This document shows positions 8,510 through 20,009 of a stretch of DNA of 64,000 nucleotides, one piece after another (position 1 is the first letter of the stretch; every line of letters starts with the position of its first letter). This stretch comes from Polychytrium aggregatum (Eukaryota > Chytridiomycota > Chytridiomycetes > Polychytriales), in assembly GCF_025602895.1 (NCBI RefSeq), contig NW_026516359.1, positions 26,608 to 90,607 on the forward strand, written 5' to 3'. Below the pieces are notes generated by a model, which saw only the letters and a program-made list of their open reading frames with translations, searched no databases and was not told the DNA's origin. A program made the position numbers and the translations under genes.

Positions 8510-9542
8510 AGAACAGATCCATTACTAGAGTGCGCCACCTCTTCAGAGTCAACACCAAGTTCCCAACAGGATTGTCATGGCCACACGAACATGCATTAGC
8601 CAAGTCCAACCGGACCTGTCCCCAAGACACACTCTCACCATTTCGACCCACCACTCCACGACCACGAGTCAGGTCATTGGTGGTGGCAGGAGCGGGGTGT
8701 CAGAAACAGGGACGAGAGAGGAACAAAGGGAAGAGAGGATGGCATTCCATCATTAATTGAGAGGATATTTACTTGAGGCCTTGCCCATACAGGGGGGGAA
8801 ACGTGCCCCAATGAATTGGCTGGGCAAGCCTCGGTTTATCAAGCACATGCATGGCCTCCAAACAGAGGGGGGGGGAAGGTGAAGGGAACAACAGAGCGAG
8901 GGATAGCCTCGGGGTCACACCAATGATGAGATGGCTGATGAAAACGAGGGAGTGGGCTGTGCGGCCGACAGGATGGGGTCGGGAGGGCTATCATATGTTG
9001 ATTCATGGCAGGGTGTGGGAATCGGGACCCGAGAAGGGAGGGGGTGTGAACAAGGGGAGTGAGAAAGCAGAGGGTTATAAACAAAGAGGTGGCCATGTCA
9101 TATACTAAATGGGACATGATGGTTCAAGAGTTGCGCTTAACCTCGACCACTGAGATCCCCAAATAAGATATCGATCGGTTATGGTATTAGGTCATCGAAC
9201 TTGACCAGGAGATCAACCAAGCGTTTATCAACGGAGAGGAAATGAATGTACTAAATTGTGGAACATCCAGCAGGGTTAAGATCATCGACGCAATACAGGC
9301 CATATATCACTCATGATGTACGCTTGATCTCGCGGAGAAGGTCGATCGGGTTGAATTGAATATGATATTTATGAGTTTCCGATGCGGAAACCCCAATTGT
9401 TCACTAAAGGAGAGTCCGAATCTCCCCGTTTCAATCCACTGGGGAGTGTTTCAGTGATTTGCGTGAAAGATTACGAGGGATCCAACTTGGGTCACATATC
9501 ACAATAGCAGGTATCATATCATGAGGCATTGTGGCAAGGTGA
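8510..9542. other. Unassigned DNA between A1 and B2, possible old LTR remnant
   Basis: I found no convincing gene. A purine-rich run ending at 8697 is followed by TGTCAGAAAC, and TATAAA is at 9076-9081, so the region may be the 3' LTR of an unrecognised plus-strand element. No matching second LTR, end or duplication was found. The small open frame at 8530-8760 resembles nothing I know. Confidence 0.3.
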
Positions 9543-9547
9543 ATACG
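9543..9547. repeat. B2 target-site duplication, left (ATACG)
   Basis: It matches ATACG at 21347-21351. Confidence 0.93.
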
Positions 9548-9966
9548 TGTAAGGAGTGAACAAGCGCAAGGACGAAGACCAAGTGCTTGGTATGAGCTTT
9601 ATTAGCTTTTAGCCCCGAACACCAAAGAACAAGTTTTGTTCGAACTGGTGTTCAACATAGGCTCAGACATGCAGGGCTATTTATAGACCGGGAGAAGGTC
9701 GAGGGGCAAAAGTGGGCGAGAAGGGTGGAGCATCACAGAGAAGCGAGAAGGGGGTGCGAGAGTGGCTGGTGTGCAAGCGAGAGAGGCTTGGCACAGCCCG
9801 GGGACATGTGCCGAGCGGTGGGGGAGGCAGGAAACCAGTAGACGCGGGTGGCAACGGCGCGTGCTCATGCATGGGGGCAAACAAACACGTGGGGACTCAT
9901 GATTGGTGCGGAGGGCGAGAGCATGCGGGACAATCTCATTGGTCCGTTGTGATGCTGGTCATCACA
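9548..9966 (-). repeat. B2 3' LTR (419 bp)
   Basis: TG...CA ends; the pol stop codon touches its inner edge. Confidence 0.95.
9635..9646 (-). promoter_or_regulatory. B2 LTR predicted transcript start and self-primer
   Basis: On the minus strand TATAAA (9685-9680) is followed 39 nt later by AGTTCGAACAAA, the exact complement of the binding site inside the 5' LTR. The same bases also take part in a possible hairpin GAACAA-AAC-TTGTTC (9627-9641). AATAAA lies at 9598-9603. Confidence 0.65.
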
Positions 9967-9981
9967 CTATCTCCTCCTTAA
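9967..9981 (-). other. B2 polypurine tract overlapping the pol stop
   Basis: The minus strand reads TTAAGGAGGAGATAG directly before the 3' LTR, so the plus-strand primer overlaps the end of pol. Confidence 0.6.
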
Positions 9982-12900
9982 ACTACGGCGTGTTCCATCT
10001 TGAGTTCTCCTGGGGCCAGGCTTGTCTGGGTAGCGTCGGTGGTACTCCGCGGCCACCGTTGGGGCAAAGACAATGTCGGCGGGCTCCCAACTTCGATCGG
10101 TGACCGGGTAGCCTTTCCAATCGATGAGATAGTGCAGCTTTCCGCGCACGAACTTGGAGTCTAAGATCTCTTCGACCTCCCACTCCAAGTTCCCATCGAT
10201 GACCACCGCAGGGGGCGGCGCTTGCACCCGACCCGGAAGCGAGTTCTTCTTGTAGGGCTCAAGAAGAGACACATGGAACACCGGGTGCACCTTTATGTCC
10301 TTTGGCAAGTCCAGGCGGAAAGCCAATGTCCCGACGGCCTCGAGGATGGTGAATGGTCCAATCCTCTGGTAATCCAGCTTCTTGCTTGGGCGAGTGGTGC
10401 TGATGTTACGAGTCAGCACCCAGACTTGATCGCCCGGACGCAAGTCGGGAGCCTGGGACCTCCGGAGATCTGAGAAGTGCTTGTAGTCAGACTTTGCCTT
10501 CTCAAGATTCTCCTTCAACAGTGCCAGGTTCCGCTGGAGATGTTCAACCCTCTCCGTGGCAGAGGGAACATCAGGGCCGCCAGCGACAACGGGGACTTCG
10601 AACCTTGGGTGGAACCCATAGGTTGCCAAGAATGGCGAGGCATGTGTTGACGAGTTCTCGAGGTTATTGTAAGAGAACTCGGCCAACGGCAGCAGCTCGG
10701 CCCAGTCATCTTGCTGATACGACGTGTAACAGCGCAGGTATTGGTTGATGACCTGGTTGACCCTCTCAGTCTGTCCATCGGTCTGGGGATGGAAGGCCGT
10801 GGACAGACTGGTTTGGATCCCGAGCTGCGTGCAGAGTGCCTTCCAGAACCGAGAGGTGAACTGACTTCCTCGGTCTGAAACCACTGTGTCGGGGAGGCCA
10901 TGGAGACGAAAGACATTGTCGAGGAACAGTGACGCAGTCTCCTCCGCCGACGGCAGTGAACGCCAGGACATAAAGTGTGCCATCTTTGTGAGGCTGCATA
11001 CCACCACAAAGATGCAGGTGTGACCCTTGGACTTTGGCAGATCAGTGATAAAGTCCATGGTCAGTGTCCCCCAGGGTCGATCGGCTGTCTGGAGTGGCAA
11101 CAGGAACCCAAACGGCTTGTGTCGCGGAGCTTTCGAGCGTGCACAGGTGTCGCACGTCGAGACGTACTCTTTGACATCTTTCCGATAGGTTTGCCACCAA
11201 AACTGTCGCGATACCAGAGCCAGAGTCCGTCGGATGCCTGGATGACCCACAGCGACTGGGTCATGGCACGACTTGAGCGCCGGAACTCGGCACGACTCTG
11301 GGACCACAATCCTGTTCTGGAAGGTGAGGTACTGGCCATTCCAGACGAACTTCGGGTCACGACGGTATTTGTCTAGACCGGGATCCCGAGCCTGCTCTTC
11401 GGCTATGAGCTGCAGCAAATCCACAGGGTCACTGCGACTTGCAACCGAAGAGCGGGCGTCTCTGCTTCGGAGCACGCGTATCACCGCGGCAGGATCGAGA
11501 AGCAGAGGCGGATCCCTCGACACGGAGGCCGACGAAGGGATGTAGTCCGAGCGACGAGACAGGGCATCGGCCTTGCCGTTCCTCGCACCAGGACGGTACT
11601 GGATGCGGATGTCGAACCGAGACAAGAACTGGGACCACCGTGCATGACGCTGGTTTAGGATGCGAGCCGTTGCCAGGTACTCCAAGTTCTTGTGATCGGT
11701 CAGAACGGCAACGGGATGCTGGGCGCCTTCGAGGTAGTGTCGCCACGCCTCGAAAGCCTCCTTGATCGCCAACAGCTCTTTCTCGTATATGCTGTAGTTA
11801 CGTTCAGCATTCGAGAGTGTCCGCGAATGGAACGAGCAAGGATGAAGGCGATCATCAGCACCCCGCTGGGAGAGCACGCATCCAAGCGCAAAGTCCGACG
11901 CATCTGACTCTACGACGAACGGCTTGGATGGGTCCGGATGCACCAGAACGGGCTCCGAAACGAAGGCATCCTTCAAGGATCTGAATGCTTTATCGGCTTC
12001 GCGGGACCACTGGAAGCCATGCGTCTTCCGGAAGAGCCGAGTCATGGGCCCCGCGATCTTTGCGTATCCATCGATGAAGCGTCGATAGAAGTTCGCAAAC
12101 CCGACAAAGGATCGAAGATCCGAGATGTTGCGCGGTATGGGCCAATCCAAGATCGCAGAGAGCTTGGATCGCTCCATACCGATGCCCTCGGGCGAGACCA
12201 TGAAACCAAGGAACGAGACCGAGGTTTTGGAGAACTCGCACTTCTCCAGCTTGCAATACAGCTTTGCAGCTCGGAGCTTCGAGAGGACCTGCTTGACGTG
12301 CTCTACATGCTGCGACGGATCAGCACTGTAGATCAAGATATCGTCAAGATACGCAATTGCGAACTGGTCCAACTCGGTGCGCAGGACGTCGTTGATGAAG
12401 TGCTGGAACGTCGCTGGCGCGTTGGTGAGCCCAAAGGGCATCACCAAGTACTCGAAGTGCCCATATCGAGTACGGAAAGCTGTCTTCCACTCGTCCCCGG
12501 AGCGGATGCGCAGCAGATTGTAGGCTCCACGAAGGTCCAGCTTAGTGAACACCTTCGCGCCTCGAAGTCGGTCCAGCAGCTCGCCGATCAGCGGTAAAGG
12601 GTAACGGTTCTTTACCGTGATACCGTTCAGTGCGCGGTAGTCAACGCAAAGACGAAGTGAGCCGTCCTTCTTCTTGACGAAGAGGATTGGTGAGCCTGCT
12701 GGGGACGACGAAGGACGAACGAATCCCTTGGCAAGATTCTCGTCGAGATAGTCACGCAGAGCGTGAAGTTCGGGCTCGGACAGTGAGTACAGAGGCCCGA
12801 ACTTTGGCGACTTGCCCGGCTCCAAGTCAATGGGGCAGTCATAAGGGCGATGCGGAGGCAAGGAGTCAGCTTCCTGTTTAGAGAAAACAGACAGGAAGTC

Positions 12901-14073
12901 CTTGTACTCCGCAGGCACTTCGACAGTCGCAGTGCTCGGCTCGTCAGTGGGCAGGACATGGACCTGAAAGATGGTCAGGGGTTGCGTTCCATGCCTGCAT
13001 GCATCCAAAGACTCGCGCATCGAGCGGTAATCAATGCTGCAGACGCGGAGAGGAGCGTCCGAGCTGAGAGGAGGGGCGTGGACAAGGTCAGAATAATGTT
13101 CGACGGTTACTTTATTCTGAACAATGTCCGAAGAACAAACAACAGGAGGAGGTACATCAAGGAGGGAAAGAGAACTGACAACAGAAGAAGGGGTTTGGGA
13201 AGAGCGAAGGGGTTCGGGAGGAACAAGACAAGAAGGGGAAGACGAAGGTGGGAGCGTAGGAGAGGAGCTTAGATCAATCAAAGGAGTGGAATCATCAAGA
13301 AGGGGAGTGACATTGGAGGAAGTGGAGCAAGACGAAAGAGAAGTAGTGCATGGAGAGGGGTCGGAATCAACAGAAGGAGGGAGACAAAGAAGACCGCGAG
13401 ACCAGACAATCTTGGGCTCGGCGGTGCGCAACCAAGGAAAGCCAAGGATAAGTGGTTGATGTGGAGACCTGATCACATCGAACCGAAGGCGTTGCGAGAC
13501 GTCCCCGAGAATCACCTCGAGTGGAGCAGTCTCGCGGAGGATGGGGCCAGACGACAGCGGCTTACCATCCACGCCTTCCACTGCCAAGGGCGAAGCCTTG
13601 GAGCAGGTGGGGACAGAGTGTCGAGCAACAAAGTCCTCGTCGATAAAGTTGCCAGAGGCACCAGAATCGACAAGTCCTTCGCACGACAGAGAATCACCAG
13701 AAGGAAGACGAACAGCGACGGGAACAACCAACGAGCAACGACGAACAGACGAAACACAAGACTTTGGTTCGGTACCAGCTTCGGCACCAGGGTTGCGGCT
13801 AGCACAGACAGTTAACTTTGCCGAGGGTTGGCAGGACAGCTCAGGTATTTGCACCTGTGGATGAGGTGCAGTTCCCAGTGACACCAGAGGTGCCACGGGT
13901 ACTATGCCAGAGCTGAGAGTGTCCGCCGGTCCAGAGGCAAGGCGAAGCTGTCCGCACATCACTGCTTCCCCAGTACTTACCAAAGGCACCTTACCAATGT
14001 CTTCACTTTCGGAAGGCGGTGGGCACGGCTCCGGTTCAAGGCCTTCACTTAGAACCGGGCCTGGTCGTTTCCC
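9967..14073 (-). CDS. B2 pol: protease, RT, RNase H, integrase, chromodomain
   Basis: The open frame has 1,340 codons from a GTG at 13989, and it is open upstream to the gag slippery site at 14073. It carries retropepsin [14 protein letters not shown] with [11 protein letters not shown] and YLDDILIYS; RNase H with [11 protein letters not shown] and [10 protein letters not shown]-type motifs; integrase zinc finger ending [11 protein letters not shown] residues in [16 protein letters not shown] and GQTERVNQ; and a C-terminal chromodomain ([17 protein letters not shown]). The TAG stop abuts the 3' LTR. It is close in sequence to family C pol and clearly different from A. Confidence 0.95.
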   Translation of the reverse strand, partial: GKRPGPVLSEGLEPEPCPPPSESEDIGKVPLVSTGEAVMCGQLRLASGPADTLSSGIVPVAPLVSLGTAPHPQVQIPELSCQPSAKLTVCASRNPGAEAGTEPKSCVSSVRRCSLVVPVAVRLPSGDSLSCEGLVDSGASGNFIDEDFVARHSVPTCSKASPLAVEGVDGKPLSSGPILRETAPLEVILGDVSQRLRFDVIRSPHQPLILGFPWLRTAEPKIVWSRGLLCLPPSVDSDPSPCTTSLSSCSTSSNVTPLLDDSTPLIDLSSSPTLPPSSSPSCLVPPEPLRSSQTPSSVVSSLSLLDVPPPVVCSSDIVQNKVTVEHYSDLVHAPPLSSDAPLRVCSIDYRSMRESLDACRHGTQPLTIFQVHVLPTDEPSTATVEVPAEYKDFLSVFSKQEADSLPPHRPYDCPIDLEPGKSPKFGPLYSLSEPELHALRDYLDENLAKGFVRPSSSPAGSPILFVKKKDGSLRLCVDYRALNGITVKNRYPLPLIGELLDRLRGAKVFTKLDLRGAYNLLRIRSGDEWKTAFRTRYGHFEYLVMPFGLTNAPATFQHFINDVLRTELDQFAIAYLDDILIYSADPSQHVEHVKQVLSKLRAAKLYCKLEKCEFSKTSVSFLGFMVSPEGIGMERSKLSAILDWPIPRNISDLRSFVGFANFYRRFIDGYAKIAGPMTRLFRKTHGFQWSREADKAFRSLKDAFVSEPVLVHPDPSKPFVVESDASDFALGCVLSQRGADDRLHPCSFHSRTLSNAERNYSIYEKELLAIKEAFEAWRHYLEGAQHPVAVLTDHKNLEYLATARILNQRHARWSQFLSRFDIRIQYRPGARNGKADALSRRSDYIPSSASVSRDPPLLLDPAAVIRVLRSRDARSSVASRSDPVDLLQLIAEEQARDPGLDKYRRDPKFVWNGQYLTFQNRIVVPESCRVPALKSCHDPVAVGHPGIRRTLALVSRQFWWQTYRKDVKEYVSTCDTCARSKAPRHKPFGFLLPLQTADRPWGTLTMDFITDLPKSKGHTCIFVVVCSLTKMAHFMSWRSLPSAEETASLFLDNVFRLHGLPDTVVSDRGSQFTSRFWKALCTQLGIQTSLSTAFHPQTDGQTERVNQVINQYLRCYTSYQQDDWAELLPLAEFSYNNLENSSTHASPFLATYGFHPRFEVPVVAGGPDVPSATERVEHLQRNLALLKENLEKAKSDYKHFSDLRRSQAPDLRPGDQVWVLTRNISTTRPSKKLDYQRIGPFTILEAVGTLAFRLDLPKDIKVHPVFHVSLLEPYKKNSLPGRVQAPPPAVVIDGNLEWEVEEILDSKFVRGKLHYLIDWKGYPVTDRSWEPADIVFAPTVAAEYHRRYPDKPGPRRTQDGTRRSLRRR

Positions 14074-14290
14074 GAACTGAAGTCTTGCACTTCTCCATCT
14101 TCGTAAACGATGGTGCGGATGATCCTCGGGCCGGGAGGTCCAGGGGGCGGTCCGGTAGCTCTGGTAGATCCAAACTTGACGGGGCAGTTTCGTACCAAGT
14201 GGCCCTTCTTGCCACAGTACAGGCAGAGTCCAAAGCGGCGGCGGCGTTGTTTCTCCTCGGCGGTCAGGGGTCCAGAGACGGCAGAGTCCA
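14049..14290 (-). pseudogene. B2 gag, C-terminal piece (zinc knuckle)
   Basis: This 3' end of gag, with [14 protein letters not shown] and the slippery site, is separated from its start by A2. The break falls at Asp-Ser in the sequence matching B1 gag. With 20010-20750 and one GTCCA counted once, the length equals the 978 nt of B1 gag. Confidence 0.9.
14067..14073 (-). promoter_or_regulatory. B2 -1 frameshift slippery heptamer GGGAAAC
   Basis: Same place and phase as in B1. Confidence 0.75.
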
Positions 14291-14756
14291 TGTCAGATCA
14301 CGGGATCAAGAGGAGATCAAAAGAAAAAGATAGAGAAGGGTTTTATTGATCTTAGCGAGGCTAGGATCTAGAGTCAAGTGTGTCTGGGGTCGAAGGTGAT
14401 GACCAGAAACATGAGCGGGTGAAGGCGGGCTATTTATCTGTCTGGCGGTCCCGGAGGCGAAGCCTGCCGCAGCGGGGGCGAAGCAGCGGAGGCGGCGGGA
14501 CAGCAGCCAGGCAGCAACGGCTAACCGGAGAAACATGTGAAAGTCTGACAAATGCTCGGTGGCTGACAAATGCGGGTGACACAGCGTCTGACTAATGCAT
14601 GGTCGATGACAAATGCAGGGAAAACAGAGCGGCGTGTGCAACATGAGAGCAAGGAAAAAGGAAAGGCGTCACAGGACAAAGGAAAAGGAAAGTGTGCGAC
14701 GCAAACAGTGACACAAGTGCGACGGTGCAGCTAGGCGGGCAGAGCGATCTGTGACA
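14291..14756 (-). repeat. A2 3' LTR (466 bp)
   Basis: TGTCAG...TGTGACA on the plus strand. A C7 run at 14758-14764 (polypurine on the minus strand) lies at its inner edge. Confidence 0.96.
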
Positions 14757-14790
14757 TCCCCCCCAGAAAAATTGTGCTCAAGTCAAACCA

Positions 14791-17700
14791 TCAATTTTTC
14801 GATCCCGAGTTGCGTTGCACTTGTGCTTGGCAAAGGTCGATCAGTGTGTCCATTTCCGGAAGGTTGCGGTTGCGGCTGAGGAAGTCGTGGATATCTGCGA
14901 GTCCTCCATCCAAGAGTTCGGCCAGTGGTGCCCACGAGTCGTAAGATGGGTCGTATCCCTGCCAGCGGAGCAAGAACTCGTGTCGATATCCAGGAAGTCG
15001 ACGTCGTCGGTTGATCCTGTGTCCAATGATCGCTTCGAACACTGATTCGTCGTTGTGGTTGGGTCCGGGTTCATCAAACACAAGTTGGTCGGTCGATGGT
15101 GTGTTGTAGGGGACGAGGGCGGAAGCGGGGAGTTCGGTTGTAAATCGGAGGGTCCTCGGGAGTCGAAGTCGATATCCAGTCGTTCCGATCTTCTCGATGA
15201 TCTTGAAGGGTCCCAAGTACGGCATCCGCATCTTGGAGGGTGTGACGTCGTCCGTGCTGAAGTGATACGCGGTCGTGTCGATCAGGACTTGGTCGCCAAT
15301 GTCGTAGCTGATATCGCGTCGATGTCGGTTGGCGTAGTACAGGGCCCGGTCCTGGGCCTTGCCGATGTTGTCCGAGACCAAGTCCAGAGTCGCTTGCATC
15401 TCCTCGATCGACTGTGCTGCAGGGTTGGACTCGGCGATGATGTCGGTGTTGGCAGGAGTGCGAGGATGCTGACCGTGCATCAGGAAGAAGGGCGAATGTC
15501 CAGTCGAAGCTGAGCTGTGTGAGTTGAGCGCGAACTGGATGTATGGCACTTGATCGATCCAGCGGGAGCCGAGGGCCAGAGTCGAACAGCGGATGGCCTC
15601 GGCGACGGTTGCCACAAAGCGTTCGACTTGTCCGGCGGCCTCGTGGTGGTGGGCAAAGGCGATCCGGAGTTCGGTCTTGAGCAGAGTGTTAAGTCCTGTC
15701 CAGAAGGCCGACCGGAAGCGTGTGTCGTGATCCGAGATGAAAGTGCCGGCGAGTCCAAAGTGCACAAAGACATCGCGGAAGTACTGGCGGGCGACGTCTT
15801 CGGCCGAGTCGGTCTTGTTGCCAGGAACCAGGACGACGTACTTGGTGAGGGAGTCGACAAAGATCGTGATCGAGTTGAAGGTGCGTCCCGAGAGTGAGTC
15901 CGTGACAGGCGGGAGTCCGAGGATGAAGTCGAGGGCGACAGTGTCCATCTTGCGGGTGGCCACAGGGATCCGGGAGAAGTGACCGTATGCTTGTTGTCGT
16001 CGGATCTTGGCTCGCTGGCAGATGTCGCAGTGCGAGACCCACTCGGCAATGTCCTTGGACATGGCGGGCCAGTAGTAGTGTGTCGAGATGGCCTTGTAGA
16101 GCGTGTTGGTGCCGGGGTGAGCTGCACAGACAGAGTCGTGGTGGTCCTTGATGATCGAGATGCGGAGGTCCTTGCCGGGGATGCAGATGCGGGTCGAGTC
16201 GAAGTAGAGAATCCCGTGTCGAAGTGAGAAGCGGTGCAGCTGTGCCTTCATCCACGGCTTGAGTCCGTCGGTCGAGTTGTCGCGGAGGACCGAGATCAGT
16301 GCTGACAGGATCGGGTCGGAGCTGTACTGAGTGCGGATGGTGTCCAAGAGATCGTCGGGCGAGGGTCCGAGGTTGACAATCGCGTTGATGATCGAGACTT
16401 GGACGGCCTTGGAGATGGCTGTCGGTGTGCGCGAGAGCACGTCGGCGACCTTGTTCCACGAGCCGGGGATCCACTGGATCTCGAGGTCAAAGTCCAGCAT
16501 CGTGTCGATGGCTCGCTGTTGGCGCTTGTTGAGGGTCTTGGAGTCGAGGATGTGCTTGAGCGCCTTCTGGTCGGTGTGGAGGAAGACTTTGCGGCCGACG
16601 AGGTAGTTCTTGAACTTGTCGAGGTGGCGGGTGATCGACAGCAGCTCGCCGTTGTAGGGCGAGTAGTTGAGTTCGGATCCGTGCAGTTTCTGCGAGTTGA
16701 AAGCGATGGGGCGCACCGTGCCGGATCCGTCCATGTCCTGCCCGATCCATCCACCAATCGATGCGCTTGACTCGGACCAGTCGGTGAAGAGGTGAATGTC
16801 CTTGTCCGGGTTGACCATGTGCAGCGACTGAGGCGAGAGCAACTTGAGCTGCTCGAAGGCGGCGATGGCGTTGTCGTCCCAGACGACGGACTTGGTCGAG
16901 TTGGCGGAGCGGGTGGTGATCAGAGTCGAGAGTGGACCGGCGAGGGCAGCGTAGCCAGGGACAAAGCTCATGATGGTGTTGGTCAAGCCGAGGAAGCTGC
17001 GGAGTTCGTGTTCGGTCGTTGGTCGCGGGTAGTTCTTGATGGCGTCGATGCGCGAGGGATGCACTTGGATGCGTCCTTCGCCGATGATGAAGCCGAGATA
17101 GGTGACGGTCGAGTTGAAGAACGAACACTTCTCGGGTCGGATCTTGAAGCCGTGTCGGTGGATCTTGTCGAGGACCAGTTCGATGTGGCGGATGTGCTGG
17201 TCCTCGTCCTCGGATGCGATCAGGATGTCGTCGATGTAGACGAACACAAAGTCGTCGATGAACTCGCGGAAGATGTCGTTCATCGCGGCTTGGAACACGG
17301 AGGGACTGTTGGCGAGGCCGAAGGGCATCACAAGCCACTCAAAGTGGCCGTACTTGGTCCTGAAGGCCGTCTTGGGGGTGTCGGCGTCGGCAATGCGGAT
17401 CTGGTGGAATCCGCGTTGCAAGTCGAGCTTGGAGAAGACACGGCACTTGGACAGGCGGTCGATGATCTCGCGCATGTTGGGCAGCGCGGTGCGGTCCTTG
17501 ACGGTGATCTTGTTGAGGGCGCGGAAGTCAAAGACGAGTCGGAACTTGTCGCCCTGCTTGACCCAGAAGATCGGTGCGCCGAAGGGCGAGACGGACTTGC
17601 GGATGTGGCCGATCCGGAGCAATCGGTCGAGTTCGTCTTTGAGACGAGCGAGTTCTTCGGCCGACATTTGGTAGAGCGACGACCAGGTTGGCTTGGCAGA

Positions 17701-18600
17701 GTCGTCGAGTCGGATGTTCATGTCGATGCCGGGTCGGTGAGGCGGGAGTTCCTTGAGTTCGTTGAAGGCATCGCGGTACTTTGCGATGATGGATCGGTGT
17801 TCGGGGGTCAGTGGTTCGAGGACACGGGCAAGTTGGGCAACGGGGTCGTAGGGTTCAACAGCAACTGTATTCAAGTCACTGCTCAGAGTACAAACATACA
17901 CGGCGCCGGGAGTCGAAGCCAGTGCGTTGATCTGCTGGGTCGACATGTGGTACTGGGATCGGAGTTCGAGGGTCGTGAGTGGCATTCCGGTGTCGGGTCG
18001 CGATGCCGTCCAAGTGTGGTGCTTCCCGTCGATCGAGAACTTGATTCGGTTGGAGGGCCAGTCGATCTCGGGGTTGGTCTGGTCGAGCCAGTTCTTGCCG
18101 AGGATAACGTCCCAGGTGAGTGGCGCGGTGAAGAGGTTGATGCGGGCGTGGTAGTCGTGGATGGTGAGGTCGACGGGATCGGTGACGGAGGACGGGAAGG
18201 ACTTGCCGTTGGGCATCGTGACGGCGTTGGCGGTGGTCTTGGTTCGAAGGTCGAGGGTCGAGGCGAGGGTCTCGGAGATGTGCGAGTTGGTCGCACCAGG
18301 GTCGATGAGGACGGTGATCGGGGAGCCGTTGAGGGTGGCGTCGATCACAAGCAGTCCCTTGCCGTGGTTGGCGGCAATGCGGTGGGGTTCGTCGATGAGA
18401 GAGTTGATCAGGTGAGGTCCGGTGGCGAGAGTCAATAGTTCAGCGTCGGGGGTCGGAGTCGGATGGCGGCAACTCGCCGGGTCCTTCAGAGGTCGTAGTA
18501 TCCAGGGGTTGCCGCCTCGTCGTTTCCCTGATCTTCGTAGAAGGTGGCCTGGTCGGCGGTCTCGACGATGGCGTTGATGCGGGGCTGGTTCAAGGGACAC
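14791..18600 (-). CDS. A2 pol (protease-RT-RNase H-integrase-chromodomain)
   Basis: The 1,269-codon open frame has the same architecture and key residues as A1 pol: DPGAT protease, YIDD, HHCC finger, DDE integrase and C-terminal chromodomain. It is read by -1 frameshift from gag at 18528-18522. No stop or frameshift was seen. Confidence 0.95.
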   Translation of the reverse strand: MSLEPAPHQRHRRDRRPGHLLRRSGKRRGGNPWILRPLKDPASCRHPTPTPDAELLTLATGPHLINSLIDEPHRIAANHGKGLLVIDATLNGSPITVLIDPGATNSHISETLASTLDLRTKTTANAVTMPNGKSFPSSVTDPVDLTIHDYHARINLFTAPLTWDVILGKNWLDQTNPEIDWPSNRIKFSIDGKHHTWTASRPDTGMPLTTLELRSQYHMSTQQINALASTPGAVYVCTLSSDLNTVAVEPYDPVAQLARVLEPLTPEHRSIIAKYRDAFNELKELPPHRPGIDMNIRLDDSAKPTWSSLYQMSAEELARLKDELDRLLRIGHIRKSVSPFGAPIFWVKQGDKFRLVFDFRALNKITVKDRTALPNMREIIDRLSKCRVFSKLDLQRGFHQIRIADADTPKTAFRTKYGHFEWLVMPFGLANSPSVFQAAMNDIFREFIDDFVFVYIDDILIASEDEDQHIRHIELVLDKIHRHGFKIRPEKCSFFNSTVTYLGFIIGEGRIQVHPSRIDAIKNYPRPTTEHELRSFLGLTNTIMSFVPGYAALAGPLSTLITTRSANSTKSVVWDDNAIAAFEQLKLLSPQSLHMVNPDKDIHLFTDWSESSASIGGWIGQDMDGSGTVRPIAFNSQKLHGSELNYSPYNGELLSITRHLDKFKNYLVGRKVFLHTDQKALKHILDSKTLNKRQQRAIDTMLDFDLEIQWIPGSWNKVADVLSRTPTAISKAVQVSIINAIVNLGPSPDDLLDTIRTQYSSDPILSALISVLRDNSTDGLKPWMKAQLHRFSLRHGILYFDSTRICIPGKDLRISIIKDHHDSVCAAHPGTNTLYKAISTHYYWPAMSKDIAEWVSHCDICQRAKIRRQQAYGHFSRIPVATRKMDTVALDFILGLPPVTDSLSGRTFNSITIFVDSLTKYVVLVPGNKTDSAEDVARQYFRDVFVHFGLAGTFISDHDTRFRSAFWTGLNTLLKTELRIAFAHHHEAAGQVERFVATVAEAIRCSTLALGSRWIDQVPYIQFALNSHSSASTGHSPFFLMHGQHPRTPANTDIIAESNPAAQSIEEMQATLDLVSDNIGKAQDRALYYANRHRRDISYDIGDQVLIDTTAYHFSTDDVTPSKMRMPYLGPFKIIEKIGTTGYRLRLPRTLRFTTELPASALVPYNTPSTDQLVFDEPGPNHNDESVFEAIIGHRINRRRRLPGYRHEFLLRWQGYDPSYDSWAPLAELLDGGLADIHDFLSRNRNLPEMDTLIDLCQAQVQRNSGSKN

Positions 18601-19544
18601 TGCGAGGCGATGTGGCCGAACTTGCGGCAGCGGAAGCAGCCTCCGTTACGGCGGAGGTACTCCTTCTCGCGGTCGGTGAGCTTCTTGATCGGGCGCATGT
18701 CGACGTTGTCGAGGTCCATGGCGTTGGGGTCACGTGCGGGAGGCTGGGTCGGCTGGAAGGCGGGACGAGGAGGACGGACCATTGGGCGGAACTGCGGCTG
18801 ACCAGGTGGAGCGCGGAAGAGAGGAGGTCGCTGGAACTGGAGCTCGCGGAAGGGTTGATCGCGGAACTGAGTGCGAGCGGGCTGCTGCATCAGGGGTTGC
18901 GATTGACCCATAATGGACTCGTATCGCTCGGCGAGGGCCATGGCATCTTCGAGGGTGGCTGTGTTGGAGTCAAGCTTCCATTCGACTTCGATGCGCACCC
19001 TGTGCTTGAGCTTGGTGAGGTAGCGCTGCAGGTTCTGGCGGTTGTTGCTGAAGTGGGGCAGCTCGAGGAGGAGATCGCGGAAGCGAGAGTTGAACTGCTC
19101 GACGGAGCCGGTGTGGCGCAGTGCTTCGAACTCATCCTCGGTGGTGCGCAGCGAGGTGGACGGAAGGAAGGTGTCGCGGACGAGGGACAGGACGGCGGCC
19201 GGGGTCAGGTTGTCGAGTTGCTTGCCCTGGGACCAGAGGCGCCACCAGGTCTTGGCCTTGCCCTTGAGGTTCATGGCGACGGTGGCGACAGCGGTGGCGT
19301 CATCGAGACTGTGGAAGGCAATGTACTCGGTCATTGAGAAGACAAACTCGTCAACGACAGCAGCCTTACGCTCGCCAGTGAAGGCGTCGGGGAGCGGGAT
19401 CTTGGGACGCTTGAAACCGGGAGGGACCGTGGGGAGATTCGGCTGGGCAGTCAGGGCGGAGAGGACCAGGGCGCGGTCCTCGAGCGATAGTTGTTCAAGG
19501 GCCTGGAGACAGGCATTGACGGCGGGATCGTCCGATGCTACCAT
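18486..19544 (-). CDS. A2 gag (352 aa)
   Basis: Translation is identical to A1 gag, with capsid region and CFRCRKFGHIASQC knuckle. The start codon again includes the last base of the 5' LTR. Confidence 0.94.
   Translation of the reverse strand: MVASDDPAVNACLQALEQLSLEDRALVLSALTAQPNLPTVPPGFKRPKIPLPDAFTGERKAAVVDEFVFSMTEYIAFHSLDDATAVATVAMNLKGKAKTWWRLWSQGKQLDNLTPAAVLSLVRDTFLPSTSLRTTEDEFEALRHTGSVEQFNSRFRDLLLELPHFSNNRQNLQRYLTKLKHRVRIEVEWKLDSNTATLEDAMALAERYESIMGQSQPLMQQPARTQFRDQPFRELQFQRPPLFRAPPGQPQFRPMVRPPRPAFQPTQPPARDPNAMDLDNVDMRPIKKLTDREKEYLRRNGGCFRCRKFGHIASQCPLNQPRINAIVETADQATFYEDQGNDEAATPGYYDL
18522..18528 (-). promoter_or_regulatory. A2 -1 frameshift slippery heptamer GGGAAAC
   Basis: Same phase as in A1. 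Confidence 0.75.
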
Positions 19545-20009
19545 GTCAGATCACGGGATCAAGAGGAGATCAAAAGAAAAAGATAGAGAAGGGTTTTATT
19601 GATCTTAGCGAGGCTAGGATCTAGAGTCAAGTGTGTCTGGGGTCGAAGGTGATGACCAGAAACATGAGCGGGTGAAGGCGGGCTATTTATCTGTCTGGCG
19701 GTCCCGGAGGCGAAGCCTGCCGCAGCGGGGGCGAAGCAGCGGAGGCGGCGGGACAGCAGCCAGGCAGCAACGGCTAACCGGAGAAACATGTGAAAGTCTG
19801 ACAAATGCTCGGTGGCTGACAAATGCGGGTGACACAGCGTCTGACTAATGCATGGTCGATGACAAATGCAGGGAAAACAGAGCGGCGTGTGCAACATGAG
19901 AGCAAGGAAAAAGGAAAGGCGTCACAGGACAAAGGAAAAGGAAAGTGTGCGACGCAAACAGTGACACAAGTGCGACGGTGCAGCTAGGCGGGCAGAGCGA
20001 TCTGTGACA
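19544..20009 (-). repeat. A2 5' LTR (466 bp)
   Basis: Same sequence as the other young A LTRs; candidate primer site TGGTAGC adjoins at 19543-19537. Confidence 0.96.

Larger units (their letters stand above)
14291..20009 (-). mobile_element. A2: complete family A element inside B2 gag
   Basis: The element is 5,719 bp on the minus strand, flanked by GTCCA at 14286-14290 and 20010-20014. Both LTRs, gag and pol are intact. Pol differs from A1 by at least one Pro to Ser change (PPPDD to PSPDD), shared with A3. It inserted after B2 and is potentially active. Confidence 0.96.

Noticed and set aside
16792-18438. Long (548-codon) open frame opposite to A2 pol, with copies opposite the other A pol genes
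   Set aside because: It is the antisense shadow of the codon-biased, GC-rich pol; it has repetitive Val/Gly/Asp composition and no domain.
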